From the NCBI GenBank assembly GCA_947172415.1, contig OX359195.1:2170001-2234000 (forward strand): 64,000 nt of DNA, written 5' to 3'. A program made the translations under genes and the position numbers. This stretch comes from Chondrosia reniformis. Its lineage: Eukaryota; Porifera; Demospongiae; Chondrillida; Chondrillidae. Below the pieces are notes generated by a model. It ran no database searches. It was given only the letters and a program-made list of their open reading frames with translations, and was not told the DNA's origin. Positions 23,060-35,982 of the stretch are shown piece by piece. Every line of letters starts with the position of its first letter. Positions within the stretch are counted from its first letter, which is position 1.

Positions 23060-23935
23060 GAAGGTCTCACTGATCTTATTGAATGTGGAGTTGGACAGTG
23101 CAAGACACTCAGGAAGGTCACCATGGGAGCTGGTAAACATCAAACACTGTCCTCCAGTACATTGAAGGGAATGATCCAGAATCCTTCATTGTATCCTTCA
23201 TTCAGTTGAACTGAGAGGATGTGACTTGGAAGGTAGGTTTTATAACTTTATGTACAGAATATATTGCCTATGGACTTAAGAAGTTTCATCAACTTTGAGG
23301 ATCATGTACTATACAGTCATCTCTATAGAATGGTTGTGTTCAGTCTGCTTATAACAAGTTTAGATTTATTTGACCAGCTTGTTCCAGTATATGGTCTCTG
23401 AGTGTTTTAGATTAGTATAATCACTTCATATTGTAGTATACATACATGTATACCTATACTATATGTACATTTGTATATTACGTATACCCATGAAGGATAT
23501 CACTAAAGAAAATGTCTTGACATCAGTTGAACAATCTGTCAAGGAGAACACTACACTAGAGAAGTGGAAGTGAGTAGTGCATGGAGTACAATGAACTGGA
23601 GGAATGTTGTAGAGAGCATTCTAAAGGGAGCAGCAACCAATTAGAATCTCAGAAAGTTGGATGAATAAGAAATACAAAGAATATGCTACTAAACAGGAAG
23701 TGATTGATAATAAAAGTCAGCAATCACAAGCAATTGAGACTCATTTTTCACTTAGTTCAGTGGATGTCTTTCATCATCTGTTTGTACATGTAGTTAGTAA
23801 TTTGATTTGCTAATTTCAATCCAAATAGTGTCACATGTGGATGAATACATTATACATGATGTTATATAACTTGTATGTAATTCTTCTCTTTTTGTCTTTT
23901 CAGGACTTCATCTCTTGACTGTTATATTTTAAAAC
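23060..23935 (+). pseudogene. LRR exon remnants, A cassette 3
   Basis: Pieces at 23,060-23,232, 23,495-23,755 and from 23,904. The first is the best-preserved start (GLTDLIECGVGQCKTLRKVT in frame, then LKGMIQNPSL), but a short partial repeat of the ATCCTTCATT sequence is inserted near 23,195 and interrupts the repeat. The second exon has SVEQSVKENTTLE then a stop. Not functional as read. Confidence 0.55.
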
Positions 23936-24029
23936 ATTAAATTTTATTGTTTGTACTGAATCTGTTGTCAGACATTTTATAAGTTGTTGAATATCAAATA
24001 ACCTTTACACTTAACTGTTAACAAAGAAA

Positions 24030-24395
24030 AGAATCGGTTGCTGTAAAGGAACTGATTTAGAGAGTGCTGTACTGTCCCTTCAGTCTCCTAGCAACTATGT
24101 AGTCCCATGTGGGTGGAGGGCCTACCTCGTATGGACTCCCACTGGTACACCTTGCTCAATAAGCTGGATGTCTTCTCATTATCAATGAGTACCTCCTCAG
24201 GAGGAATATTCCATGGCATGGAAGTTAGTTTTCTGCTGTAGCGATGCCATCTGAAGAACATGGCCTATAGCTATCTCTTCACAAAGTTCCTTCTTCTCAT
24301 CCTCTGTCAGCTTTGAAACAAACTTGAACAAGTGACTCTATCCAGGTTGCCCCTCAAATCTGCTCCATCTCCCTCAAGCAGTCTATAGCTATGAC
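24030..24395 (-). pseudogene. Unidentified coding remnant, A cassette 3
   Basis: Homologue of 1,085-1,440 with LTEDEKKELCEEIAIGHV-like and SLLSKVYQWESIR-like stretches in different frames. Family unknown. Confidence 0.3.
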
Positions 24396-24716
24396 ATGTA
24401 TTAACGTTTGTCTATATAGCTAGATAAACTCGTGATCAAGGTGTAGTATTGCATGATTCCCGTAAAGTAAATGTATGACTTGTCTTTCTAGTATATATAA
24501 TATTCTTAGTTCCAAATGATACTGGATTATATATATAGATCATATATAGAGACGCTGTTTATATTTGAATATAATAAGAATTGTCATTTATACATGCAAT
24601 TACAAGCTGCAATGAAAGGATCAAAAAAGGTTGATCATACAATTAAAATTTATATATATAACTTGTACAACAGTGCAATTGGTCATTGTGTTTAAGGTGT
24701 TTCAAATTGACTTGTT

Positions 24717-25772
24717 TCTCTCGACTTTCTCATCCACTTTCCAAATCCTATATATCTCTGCAGCTCCAGCTACGAGAGCCTTAATTTTTTGCCAACTGGT
24801 ACTCCACTGAACTGGTCCATAACAAGCTTCCCAACTTCACAACCATAGATACATCAGTCTTAGAGGAGGGATGTGGCCTGCTACTCCCATCATCAACCAT
24901 GCAACTCTGCCTCAAGTCTCCTAGTGACCAGTTGATATATACTGCAGTTGCAAGTTTTTTCAGTGTATCTCCTCATCTCACACCCCATGGCCAAATGGAT
25001 GGTTTACCTTGTAAGGAATAGCTGTATTAGAGGGTTGGGTAATCCCCAGACCGGCAGCAGACAGCCATTAAAAGATGGCCACATGATGGTGGAGACTGCC
25101 CAGTATGAGAGGACATGTATATAGATGGGATGAATGAACCTGCTCATTCCACTTTGCCAACTTAAATGTCACTGCGACTCATTTTCCTCATATGACAGGA
25201 CACTCATGATCATCTCATCCTCTGAAGTGTCTCCTTGTGAGAACTGTGTCTCATCTCCACAGGGGGCAGTGCTAATGTACAAGTGGAATTAAATATATAC
25301 CTTCCTTCAGTTGGACTTTGTAAGGAGCAATATATATAAATCTCTTGTGGTTGCCATGTGGATAGAATTCCAATTGTTGATAAAAGAATCTACATAATTA
25401 ATAATTGCCTAGCAACCACTTCTGCAGGGACTACTGTTCCCCGCAAACTCAACTTGTCTCCTTCCACACATTTAGTGCCTGTTCCTATGGTAACTACAGT
25501 GGGCGTGGCATTGTCAGAGAAGGTCATCACAAACCCAGCCACCATCTTTCTCCCAGGTTGAGCAATGGGGAGACTGGCTGAGAGGCGACTGCATTTCTGG
25601 TGTATCAACATTGACATGTGGGCCACAAACAAGACAGAAAATTTCGAAGGTTAGGGTCTGGCACAGGCAGACACTCCTGGCAGCCATCTTGCTGTAGGGA
25701 GCACTAGCACTGTATCCTTTGCAGGGCCAGATCAGCAACTTTGAAGTATAGCACTCTCCCAACTTGACTGCC
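24717..25772 (-). pseudogene. ADAR-like deaminase relic, A cassette 3
   Basis: Nearly identical to the 38.4-39.5 and 44.9-46.0 kb copies. It has RKMVAGFVMTF, GTGTKCVEGDKLS and GTVVPAEVVAR (zinc-ligand His lost), STVPCGDE-type, KLAKWN and LILGSLHHH blocks in order. Its 5' side is truncated at about 25,772 compared with cassettes 1 and 4: sequence beyond is unrelated and carries the 92-bp MITE. Dead relic. Confidence 0.7.
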
Positions 25773-25868
25773 ACCGCCCACCGCTTAAGCGTTCCAGCCT
25801 TTTAATTTGTAAGTATAGATCCTGTGGAGGATATATATATATTGACTACATACATATACTTTTACATA

Positions 25869-25960
25869 CAGTGGAACCTCTCTATAACGGACACTTTGCG
25901 AACTGAAAGGGAGAGAGAGGTTTCTGCTATTTGGGGAGTCCGTTATAGGAGGTTCCACTG
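25869..25960. mobile_element. 92-bp MITE with TA target duplication
   Basis: Terminal inverted repeats begin CAGTGGAACCTC and run about 24 bp (TATAACGGAC shared), flanked by TA on both sides. This is the size and form of a non-autonomous mariner/pogo-type element. The same insertion is in cassettes 5 and 6. Confidence 0.8.
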
Positions 25961-26976
25961 TATATATGTCTAATTCTGCCGAAAAATCATTCCTGTGCAC
26001 GTGGAGTTTTAAATCTTACTATAGGAATAAATAAAACCTATGGCCAAATATAAGTTCCTTGGACTAAATAGGAGACTAAATAGGAATATTTATATATGTC
26101 CTTGGAGGCACTGGTGACATGATTGGAGAATTATAGTTTATTTACGTATATGCACTCCTGTATGTACTGTATGATGATGGCTGTTGCATGGATGATATCA
26201 CTTTGTCACATTAAACATGTAATTAAAATTGATGTTTAGCACTTGCAAAGTTTCCATTATCACACTCACACAATCCATGTACTTTTCATCCCATGTAGAG
26301 AAACTACTCATTTAATCATATACGAACGTATAGACCTTAAAGTTTTCAGTAAAGGTTATATAAATATAGCCGTTAAAAGGTATCTGGCATTTCAATTTCA
26401 TATAGGAACTGTTCATAATAACAACTACTGCCTAAATAATTGTAAATTCAACTCAATTTACTCATTGTCAAAATAATTTCATTATAAAACGGTGATGGTC
26501 TGCGTAAATTTGTATTTTAAACACATACACATAGTATTCCATGAATTCTTAAGTTATAAGCTTGTGATTTAACTTTCAGTTTGAGTGAAATAATATTTCA
26601 TGTACTTATGGGTACATGTGTTCATTTAATCTGGAGCTAAAATATTGCGCATGTTTAATTTTTTATATATGCGTTTGAGGTATACAGTTAAGATCAAACA
26701 ATTGGAAGCACGTACAATTAATCTTAAAAGCATAGTATATACGTATTGCATACACATAGTTATATATTGATTATTATACATATATAGTAAATTCGAACTT
26801 CACTGTACAAAGTACGTATATACGTAAACGTATTTAGAAAAAAAGGTATCAAATGAAAAGGATTTACGTAGTCCCACAAATTTAAAATCCTTTATATAAA
26901 GCTACTTACAGTACGTAATTATTGCATAATTGTTTCCATAAAGTTTCACACACACTAATATATTAATATAACCTGA
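25961..26976. other. 3' flank of c6 (A type)
   Basis: AT-rich shared flank; near-identical to 39,680-40,676 and 46,151-47,146. Short open frames here are not conserved as proteins. No gene seen. Confidence 0.55.
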
Positions 26977-28772
26977 TCAGTATAATAACATGCCCACATC
27001 CTCCCTCCTTTTATCTTCATTATTATCATGATCACCTGCTTCATACCAATCCTTCATTTTCTTCTTCCCAAAATAACCAAGACCAGCCACTAACAAGGTT
27101 GATAATACATACTCCATCAACTTGGTGCTATCAAAGAGAGGTGACACGTCCTTGTAATGGTTCAACAAGGCAGTTACATACAGTGACATGCCTGTAAAAA
27201 TGAACACTATAGCAATGCAGAAGAAGATAGTTGCATGGTTGCTAAAATTGCAGCAATTCTTAGGATGTCTCAACATCAGATACACTTCATGTAGAATGAC
27301 TACAATTGCTGCTAGTTGTAAAATGTAGCAGAAACTGTAAGTTACAGCTTCTAAGGGTTGGTTTATAAACAATATTCCAAGGTACACAATGACTACTGTA
27401 AACACCTGAATACTATAGACCGGACCCGCCCATCCAAGGGATATTGCATGACATCTGATCACCCTCCTCCATCTTGGAGGTATTTGCTGCTGGTTATTAG
27501 ATGACTCATAAAGTAATTTGTTTATTTTGCCATAAATAAGTGGATATTGACTTATGAAACTAATGAGCATAAACACCTCAATTATAAGAGCAATCACACA
27601 GTCCAGAAGGAAAATATCGGGATAGTATTCTTCATGTGACATCAGAAATACAGTACATTGAAGGTTGCTCCAAGAATAATAACAAATAATTAAAAGAGAG
27701 AAGCACCAAGTAAAGAGTTTGACTTCAGTTAATCTTTTTTGTCTCTTTTGACTCTGCTTCAGAATAAAAATTAAAATTTTATTTTCACTTCTGATGACTT
27801 GTATCACTAGCAAATTTCCAAGAAGTATTATACCAAGAATAACAATATTCTTTGCTAGAGTGAAGGTCCATCTTGAAGGAATATTATCTGCTGCAAAAAT
27901 AGGTGTAAGCGTAGTCAATGATATTCCATATGGCTTTCCTTCATACCACAACGGTTCATATTGAAAGAACACTCCTTGTGAGTCATGCATCACCTTTTTA
28001 ATAGAAAATAATATTGAAAATGCCTATTCATGCATATTTATTTATAATAAAGGAATATTAATCTTGTATATATAACATTAAATGTCAAATGAAATTGCCT
28101 ATATATTAATATAAATTAATAGATTCAATTAATAATATTCAATTTGTGGTTATTTTTTATAACAGAATTTAGCCAACAAAAGTGTATAGAATCTCTAGTT
28201 ATAGTATAATTATATCAAGTGATATATGGCATATAGGGATATATTATTACAAGTTGTCCATGTGTATATAGTATATTAGTGACACTCACTTCAGCTCCAA
28301 AGTTCTGTAAAAGGGAAGGTTCACATAAAGTTGGAACAGTCAAGCAAAGGGATTGAGGTAGAGAATCTGAGTCCTTTCTGAGGATATGAAACATGAGAGG
28401 AGGTAGCACTAAATAGAAATAATAGCGGTACCACACATATATATCACAATCCTTAGTGTTCCACTGACAGCACGGCTTCTCTAAATATAACATTGTATTA
28501 TTCTGACTTGTTGCATTGATCATTTTGAAGTGGAACACTTTGACTCGCTTTGAAAAATTAAAAATTTGATGGATGTCCAGTGGATTTCCAAAGTAATCGT
28601 AAATACCATAGTGCTTGTTTCCACTTCTGAGGGCACCCACCATCTGATGTAAATTCTCAACGCATTCCTTCTTGTAATTTTCCTCTCCACTTGTGTGTCT
28701 GACTTGAAGCAGTGCTAGAATCAGTAAGTAGACAGTAAAGGTAGAGGATAGAGGACACTTCAGAGAAGTCAT
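26977..28772 (-). CDS. 7TM receptor-like protein c6, intact
   Basis: Exon 1 is 28,290-28,772 (161 codons) and exon 2 is 26,977-27,993 (338 codons plus stop); 296-bp intron; 499 residues. Exon 2 begins VMHDSQG where the others have VMNDSQG. The donor codon is GAA, so the junction residue is Glu instead of Asn. Juxtamembrane variant FQYEPLWYEG and LTPIFAADNIPSRW. The tail is the KKKMKDWYEAG and EDKRREDVGMLLY variant shared with c7, c8 and c9, marking a subfamily of recent duplicates. Otherwise the same SP, six-Cys ectodomain, 7TM and acidic tail. Confidence 0.85.
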
Positions 28773-28858
28773 AATGGCACTTTAATCAACTGCAGAGATG
28801 GACAATTAACAAAAAACATTTAAGAAGTAACAGGCTAGCTGTGGCTTCATTCCCTACA

Positions 28859-28865
28859 CCTTATA
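28859..28865 (-). promoter_or_regulatory. TATA-like element upstream of c6
   Basis: TATAAGG on the minus strand about 87 bp before the ATG, same context as c5. Confidence 0.4.
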
Positions 28866-29112
28866 CACTGTGCTATATTGATAATGGCACGTATTTATTT
28901 ATGCTAGCACTACCGAAAAAAGAATTGCTTATTATATTTTTCGTTTCATCATTTGGTTACTAAAATTACAATGTGTGTAATCATGGATTCTATACGTATA
29001 TACGGAGTAAGATTTGTTATTATATACATTATTACACCAAGTATATAGTATGTATTACAGTTGCGTATATAGGTTGACTATATTATATAGGTGAATTTCA
29101 TTTTCTATAATG

Positions 29113-29196
29113 ATAATAGACTTGTAAAGGGAATAGACTTGGTGGAAATTGAAATGGGAATAGACGTGGCGGTTTTGAAATAAGAATAGACATGGT
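29113..29196. promoter_or_regulatory. Iterated GAATAGAC motif block, c6
   Basis: Same block as at 10,472 and 22,449. Confidence 0.35.
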
Positions 29197-29730
29197 ATAC
29201 AGAAATTTTAAGGCTATATACTAACTAGTATTACTTCTCAAGTATATGGACATAACTAACTTATCTTTAGAGGTTTCACTTTGTTACTCCTGTTTAATTG
29301 ATAATGCATAGCAGTCTTATGGCTAACCAATAGTTGGTCCAAATAATGTTCTCCTACAAAAGTTATCTAATAACTGTATAGTTTATCAGCAAAAGTGTTC
29401 ATTTGAGATGAGAGAGGTATCTTATGTGGTGCAAGTTCAAATGGTCGATCTTCATGACCAGTCCAATCCATTTGATTATTAGAGAGTGCTCTGCTCATTC
29501 ACTGTTCTCTCAGATCAACTGGTATGTAGAGACTGGAAGTGCTGTCTCATTTCCATGTATATAGTTATTCCCATCCACACAATGTTTACATCATGTCAGC
29601 TAATCTTGTTCTGAGCAGAAGACATTTTATTGTTATAACCACTCAATTGTGAGGGGATATTTCAGTTGACACTTTTGTATAGTGTATTCCCATGTGTATA
29701 TCACATCTCTGTTATGTGTAGTGTATACAG

Positions 29731-30605
29731 GAAGGTCTCACTGATCTTGTGAATGTGGAGTTGGACAGTGCAAGACACTCAGGAAGGTCACCATGGGAGC
29801 TGGTGAACATCAAACACTGTCCTCCAGTATATTGAAGGGAATGATCCAGAATCCTTCATTGAACTGAGAGGATGTGACTTGGAAGGTAGGTTTTATAACT
29901 TTATGTACAGAATATATTGCCTATGGACTTAAGAAGTTTCATCAACTTTGAGGATCATGTACTATACAGTCATCTCTATAGAATGGTTGTGTTCAGTCTG
30001 CTTATAACAAGTTTAGATTTATTTGACCAGCTTGTTCCAGTATATGGTCTCTGAGTGTTTTAGATTAGTATAATCACTTCATATTGTAGTATACATACAT
30101 GTATACCTATACTAGATGTACATTTGTATATTACGTATACCCATGAAGGATATCACTAAGAAAATGTTTTGACATTGGTTGAACAATCTGTCAAGGAGAA
30201 CACTACACTAGAGAGGTTAAAGTGAGTAGTGCATGGAGTACAAGGAACTGGAGGAATGTTGCAGGGAGCATTCTAAAGGGAGCCGCGACCAGTCAGAATC
30301 TCAGAAAGTTGGAACTGTGGATGAATAAGAAATACAAAGAATATGCTCCTAAACAGGAAGTGACTGATAATGCAACAATAAATTGAGACTTATTGTTCAC
30401 TTATATAGGTAAGTGGATGTCTTTCATCATCTGTTTTTACATGTAGTTAGTAATTTGATTTGCTAATTTTAATCCAAATAGTGTCACATGTGGACTGTTA
30501 TTTATATGAATACATTATACATGATGTTATATAACTTGCATGTAATTCTTCTCTTTTTTTCTTTTCAGGACTTCATCTCTTGACTGTTATTTTTCAAAAC
30601 ATTTT
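29731..30605 (+). pseudogene. LRR exon remnants, A cassette 4
   Basis: Pieces at 29,731-29,885, 30,149-30,405 and from 30,569. Shares with cassette 1 the one-base loss (CTTGTGAATG) that breaks the first LRR exon and has lost about 10 bases in the LEQVELRGC repeat. Not functional. Confidence 0.5.
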
Positions 30606-30679
30606 ATTGTTTGTACTGAATCTGTTGTCAAACATTTTATAAGTTGTTGAATATCAAATAACTTAACTGTTAACAGAGA

Positions 30680-31045
30680 AAAGAATCGGTTGCTGTAAAG
30701 GAACTGATTTAGAGAGGTCTGTACTGTCCCTTCAGTCTCCTAGCAACTATGCAGTCCCATGTGAGTGGAGAGTCTACCTCGTATGGACTCCCACTAGTAC
30801 ACCTTGCTCAATAACCTGGATGTCTTCGAATTCTCATCATCAATGTGTACCTCCTCAGGAGGAATATTCCATGGCATGGAAGTTAGTTTTCTGCTGTAGC
30901 GATGCCATCTGAAGAACATGGCCTATAGCTATCTCTTCACAAAGTTCCTTCTTCTCATCCTTTGTCAGCTTTGAAACAATCTTGAACAAGTGACTCTGTT
31001 CAGGTCTCCCCTCAAATTTGCTCCATCTCCCTCAAGCAGTCTATA
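30680..31045 (-). pseudogene. Unidentified coding remnant, A cassette 4
   Basis: Homologue of 1,085-1,440, with an extra insertion near 30,828. Family unknown. Confidence 0.3.
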
Positions 31046-31374
31046 GCTATAGCATGTATTAACGTCTGTCTATATAGCTAGATACACTCGTGATCAAGGT
31101 GTTGTATTGCATGATTCCCGTAAAGTAAATGTATGACTTGTCTTTCTAGTATATATAATATTCTTAGTTCCAAATGATACTGGATTATATATATAGATCA
31201 TATATAGAGACGCTGTTTATCTTTGAATATAATAAGAATTGTCATTTATACATGCAATTACAAGCTACAATGAAAGGATCAAAAAAGGTTGATCATACAA
31301 TTAAAGTTTATATATATAACTTGTACAACCATGCAATTGGTCATTGTGTTTAAGGTGTTTCAAATTGACTTGTT

Positions 31375-32300
31375 TCTCTCGACTTTCTAATCCACTTTCC
31401 AAATCCTATATATCTCTGCAGCTCCAGCTACGAGAGCCGACATGTATATAGATGGGATGAATGAACCTGCTCATTCCACTTTGCCAACTTAATTGACACT
31501 GCGGCTCATTTTCCTCATATGACAGGACACTCATGATCACCCCACCCTCTGAAGTGTCTCCTTGTGAGAACTTTGCCTCATCTCCGCAGGGGGTAGTGCT
31601 AATGTACAAGTGGAATTAAATATATACCTTCTTTCAGTTGGACTTTGTAAGGGGCAATATATTAATAATCTCTTGTGGTTGCCATGGAGATTTAGAATTT
31701 CAATTGTTGATAAAAGAATCTACGTAATTAATAATTGCCTAGCAACCACTTCTGCAGGGGCTACTGTTCCCCGCAAACTCAACTTGTCTCCTTCCACACA
31801 TTTAGTGCCTGTTCCTATGGTAACTCCAGTGGGCGTGGCATTGTCAGAGAAGGTCATCACAAACCCAGCCACCATCTTTCTCCCAGGTTGAGCAATGGGG
31901 AAACTGGCTGAGAGGCGACTGCATTTCTGGTGTATCAACATTGACATGTGGGCCACAAACAAGACAGAGAATTTCGAAGGTTAGGGTCTGGCACAGGCAG
32001 ACACTCCTGGCAGCCATCTTGCTGTAGGGAGCACTAGCACTGTATCCTTTGCAGGGCCAGATCAGCAACTTGGAAGTGTATAGCACTCTCCCAACTTGAC
32101 TGCCACCACATAAGTGTTCTGGCCCTCCACTTTCTTCTCCTTGACCTCTATGAGGAATGAGGAATGATAATGGTAAAATCTGAAGTGGAAGCTGAGACAG
32201 AGCATCAGTTAGTTCAGAGTTGGAAAGATTTTCCTTTTCCATGTAATCTTGTTCATCAGTTCTTTGATCTTCAGACCAGCCAATCTCATCAGTGTTGTAA
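31375..32300 (-). pseudogene. ADAR-like deaminase relic, A cassette 4
   Basis: It has the dsRBD-like stretch and upstream part of cassette 1, GTGTKCVEGDKLS, GTVAPAEVVAR (His lost) and LYISTTPCGDEAKF. A deletion of about 380 bp at 31,437 removes the KLAKWN and ILGSLHHH blocks and joins the PCGD region to the very 3' end (GSRSWSCRDI). Upstream homology continues to about 32,830. Dead relic. Confidence 0.7.
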
Positions 32301-33835
32301 TGTTTATATGAATCTATCCAGTGATCATATATACTCCACAAAGTGACAGCTCTCTTGAGGATTACACCTCTTTCATGAACAGGACATCTGGGACACCTAA
32401 GAGTATTTCCATTTCCAATTTTGATTGTGAAAGTGGATATCAGAGTCCTTGCTCAGAGACAACCGCATATCATCACCACTCCTCTGCATTTGTGGCCAGG
32501 TGGTAGCTACTCCTCAAGAAAGTCCACATATCGATCCCTCTTCAGCATGACCTTATTTGGATATCATCCTCAATAGTGAATCCTCCCGCTGGGTTTGAGG
32601 GAGTGAGATGCATGGGAGTGAGGGTCCTTGAGGTTGATTATTGCCATCTGTTGCAGTTTGAAATTGAATTTTGTCTCTTCTTTGTTGTTGTCATGGATAC
32701 CTCCAGCTGCATCCCAAAATTGTAGTATTGGGTGTGTTGCCATGGAAACTCATGAAACTGATGCTGTTGCTATAGAAACTGCTGATGGTTGAACATCCTC
32801 ATCTATTGTTAGTATAGAAATTTGTTCAGAAGGGAAATCCCCCCTCTAGTGCATGGTTATGGAACACTCATATATATATATAATTGTCCTTTCAGGTGTT
32901 GAATTTAGAGCCAACAAGACACAGAGGTTGCAAGAGGGAAAGGGATTGAGAGGAAGAAGGAGGAGAGAGGAAAAGGAGAAAGAGAGCTCAAAGGGGATCC
33001 TGTGTGAACTGTGTGATGCATGATGGGTGTTGCATGGATGATATAACTTTGTCACAATTAACATGTAATTAAAATTGATGTTTAGCACTTACAAAATACT
33101 AGTTCCACTATCACAATTGTATATACGTACAATACGTACATGGCCATTAGTTTTCATCCCATGCATGTGGAGAAACTACTCATTTAAACTTATTTATACA
33201 AACTTATTGACCTTTCTAGTAATGAAAGGTTAGCAGTTTAAAGGTATTGGGTTTTTAATTTCATCTAGGAACTGTTCATAATAACAGCTACTGCCTTAAT
33301 AAAAGTAAATTTAACTCAATTTACTCATTGTCAAAATAATTTCATTATAAAACGGTGATGGTCTGCGTAAATTTGTATTTTAAAACACATACACATAGTA
33401 TTCCATGAATTCTTAAGTTATAAGCTTGTGATTTAACTTTCAGTTTGAGTGAAATAATATTTCATGTACTTATGGGTACATGTGTTAATTTAATCTGGAG
33501 CTAAAATATTGCGCATGTTTAATTTTTTATATATGCGTTTGAGGTATACAGTTAAGATCAAACAATTCGAAGCACGTACAATTAATCCTAAAAGCATAGT
33601 ATATACGTATTGCATACACATAGTTATATATAGATTATTATACATATATAGTAAATTCGAACTTCACTGTACAAAGTACGTATATACGTAAACGTATTTA
33701 GAAAGAAAGGTATCAAATGAAAAGGATTTACGTAGTCTCACAAATTTAAAATCCTTTATATAAAGCTACTTACAGTACGTAATTATTGCATAATTGTTTC
33801 CATAAAGTTTCACACACACTAATATATTAACCTGA
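32301..33835. other. Spacer: relic 5' part and c7 3' flank
   Basis: 32,301-32,830 is the weakly coding 5' side of the relic. A purine-rich tract follows at 32,930-32,998, as in cassette 1. The rest is the shared AT-rich flank. No gene seen. Confidence 0.5.
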
Positions 33836-35111
33836 TCAGTATAATAACATGCCCACATCCTCCCTCCTTTTATCTTCATTATTATCATCATCACCTGCTT
33901 CATACCAATCCTTCATTTTCTTCTTCCCAAAGTAACCAAGACCAGCCACTAACAAGGTTGATATTGCATACTCCATCAACTTGGTGCTGTCAAAGAGAGG
34001 TGACACATCCTTGTAATGGTTCAACAAGGCAGTAACATACAGTGACATGCCTGTAAAAATGAACACTATAGCAATGCAGAAGAAGATAGTTGCATGGTTG
34101 CTACAAATGCAACAATTCTTAGGATGTCTCAACATCAGATACACTTCATGTACAATGACTACAATTGCTGCTAGTTGTAAAATGTAGCAGAAACTGTAAG
34201 TTACAGCTTCTAAGGGTTGGTGTATAAATCATATTCCAAGATACACAATGGCTACTCCAAACATCTGAATACTATAGACCGGACCCGCCCATCCAAGGGA
34301 TATTGCATGACATCTGATCACCCTTCTCCATCTTGGAGGTATTTGCTGCTGGTTATTAAATGACTCATTAAGTAATTTGTTTATTTTGCCATAAATAAGT
34401 GGATATTGACCTATAAAGCTAATGAACATAAACACTTCAATTATGAGAGCAATCACACAGTCCGGAAGGAAAATATCGGGATAGTATTCTTCATATGACA
34501 TCAGAAATACAGTACATTGTAGGTTGCTCCAAGAATAATAACAAATAATTAAAAGAAAGGAGCACCAAGTAAAGAGTTTGACTTTAGTTATTCTTTTTTG
34601 TCTCTTTTGACTCTGCTTCAGAATAAAAATTAAAATTTTATTTTCACTTCTGATGACTTGTATCACTAGCAAATTTCCAAGAAGTATTATACCAAGAATA
34701 ACAATATTCTTTGCTAGAGTGAAGGTCCATCTTGAAGGAATATTATCTGCTTCAAAAAGAGGTGTAAGCGTAGTCAATGATATTCCATATGGCTTTCCTT
34801 CATACCACAACGGTTCATATTGAAAGAACACTCCTTGTGAGTCATTCATCACCTTTTTAATAGAAAATAATATTCAAAATGCCTATTCATGCATATTTAT
34901 TTATAATAAAGGAATCTTGTATAACATTAAATGTCAAATGAAATTGCCTATATACTGATATAAATTAATAGATTCAATTAATAATATTCAATTTGTGGTT
35001 ATTTTTTATAACAGAATTTAGCCAACAAAAGTGTATAGAATCTCTAGTTATAGTATAATTATATCAAGTGATATTTGGCGTATAGGGATATATTATTACA
35101 AGTTTTGCATG

Positions 35112-35468
35112 TTGATTATCACATCGATTATTCATAGATTAACCCAGCTCTCCTGTGGTTGATGGTGGCCAGCAACCCATTGGTTAAGATGGCCCCTCCC
35201 ACTGGAAATGGGCTGGGTCTTGATTATCAACTTGTCTGATGAAGTGAATCACCACTAAGAATTTACACTGATTATTTGTTGTAGTTAGTTTAAGAGGGAG
35301 AACATGGGAGAGGCATTGCTGTGGCAGTTGTAGCTCAGTGGCAGAGCAACTGGTGGTCATAACCAGCTGTCCTGGGTTCAATTCCCAGCAATTGCTTCAT
35401 TCGTGTTTTTCCCTCTTTATGATGTTTCATTGATTATTACTTGTGGTTTGATTATCACATTGATTATT
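35112..35468 (+). mobile_element. tRNA-containing insertion in the c7 intron
   Basis: A 357-bp insertion absent from the ten other introns, bounded by CATG on both sides (probable 4-bp target duplication). The element starts and ends with direct copies of TTGATTATCAC and GATTATT (about 21 bp, one mismatch) and carries a tRNA-like unit at 35,324-35,396 with good A and B boxes. GATTAT motifs are repeated in its 3' tail. It looks like a SINE or other small retroposon; the 210 bp before the tRNA-like part is unusual for a SINE. Confidence 0.6.
35324..35396 (+). tRNA. tRNA-like sequence, degenerate
   Basis: Acceptor stem GCAGTTG/CAATTGC, D stem GCTC/GAGC and T arm CTGGG-TTCAATT-CCCAG all pair. 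The anticodon stem CTGGT/ACCAG pairs only if one extra base is allowed after the D stem. The loop GGTCATA lacks U33 and puts TCA at the anticodon position. A box TAGCTCAGTGG and B box GGTTCAATTCC fit the pol III consensus. More likely a SINE promoter than a working tRNA; a Met-type CAT loop is the probable ancestor. Confidence 0.4.
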
Positions 35469-35982
35469 CATGTGCAAATAGTATATTAGTGACACTCACT
35501 TTAGCTCCAAAGTTCTGTAAAAAGGAAGGTTCACATAAAGTTGGAACAGTCAAGCAAAGTGATTGAGGTAGAAATTGTGATTCCTTTTTGAAGATATGAA
35601 ACATGAGAGGAGGTAGCACTAAATAGAAATAATAGCGGTACCACACGAATATATCACAATCCTTAGTGTTCCACTGACAACAGGGCTTCTCTATATCTAA
35701 TATTGTATTATTCTGACTTGTTGCATTGATCATTTTGAAGTGGAACACTTTGACTCCATTTGAAATATTAAAAATTTGATGTATGTCCAGTGGATTTCCA
35801 AAGTAATCGTAAATACCATAGTGCTTGTTTCCACTTCTAAGGGCATCCACCATCTGATGTAAATTCTCTATGCAATCCTTCTTGTAATTTTCCTCTCCAC
35901 TTGTGTGTCTGACTTGAAGCAGTGCTAGAATCAGTACGTAGAAGGTAAAGGTAGAGGGTAGAGGACACTTCAGAGAAGTCAT

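Larger units (their letters stand above)
28773..29730. other. Upstream spacer of c6 (A type)
   Basis: Same organisation as 10,123-11,078; nothing new coding. Confidence 0.5.
33836..35982 (-). pseudogene. 7TM-family copy c7, one stop codon
   Basis: Exon 1 is 35,500-35,982 (161 codons) and exon 2 is 33,836-34,852; both splice sites are kept. Exon 2 is in frame throughout except for a TGA at 34,229-34,231, where related copies have TTG (Leu in YLGILFINQP, after TM4). The intron is 647 bp instead of about 290 because a 357-bp element is inserted 31 bp from the donor. The tail is the EDKRREDVGMLLY variant of the c6/c8/c9 group. A recent pseudogene or a null allele; a truncated four-TM product is conceivable but unlikely to be stable. 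Confidence 0.88.

Noticed and set aside
26243-26476. 77-codon plus-strand frame repeated near 39,964 and 46,435
   Set aside because: Lies in the shared 3' flank, changes by indels between copies, and has no start context or recognisable domain; chance opening in recent duplicates.
35357-35359. tRNA with a TCA (selenocysteine/opal) anticodon
   Set aside because: The loop lacks U33, there is an extra base after the D stem, the arm lengths are not those of tRNA-Sec, and it lies inside a mobile element.
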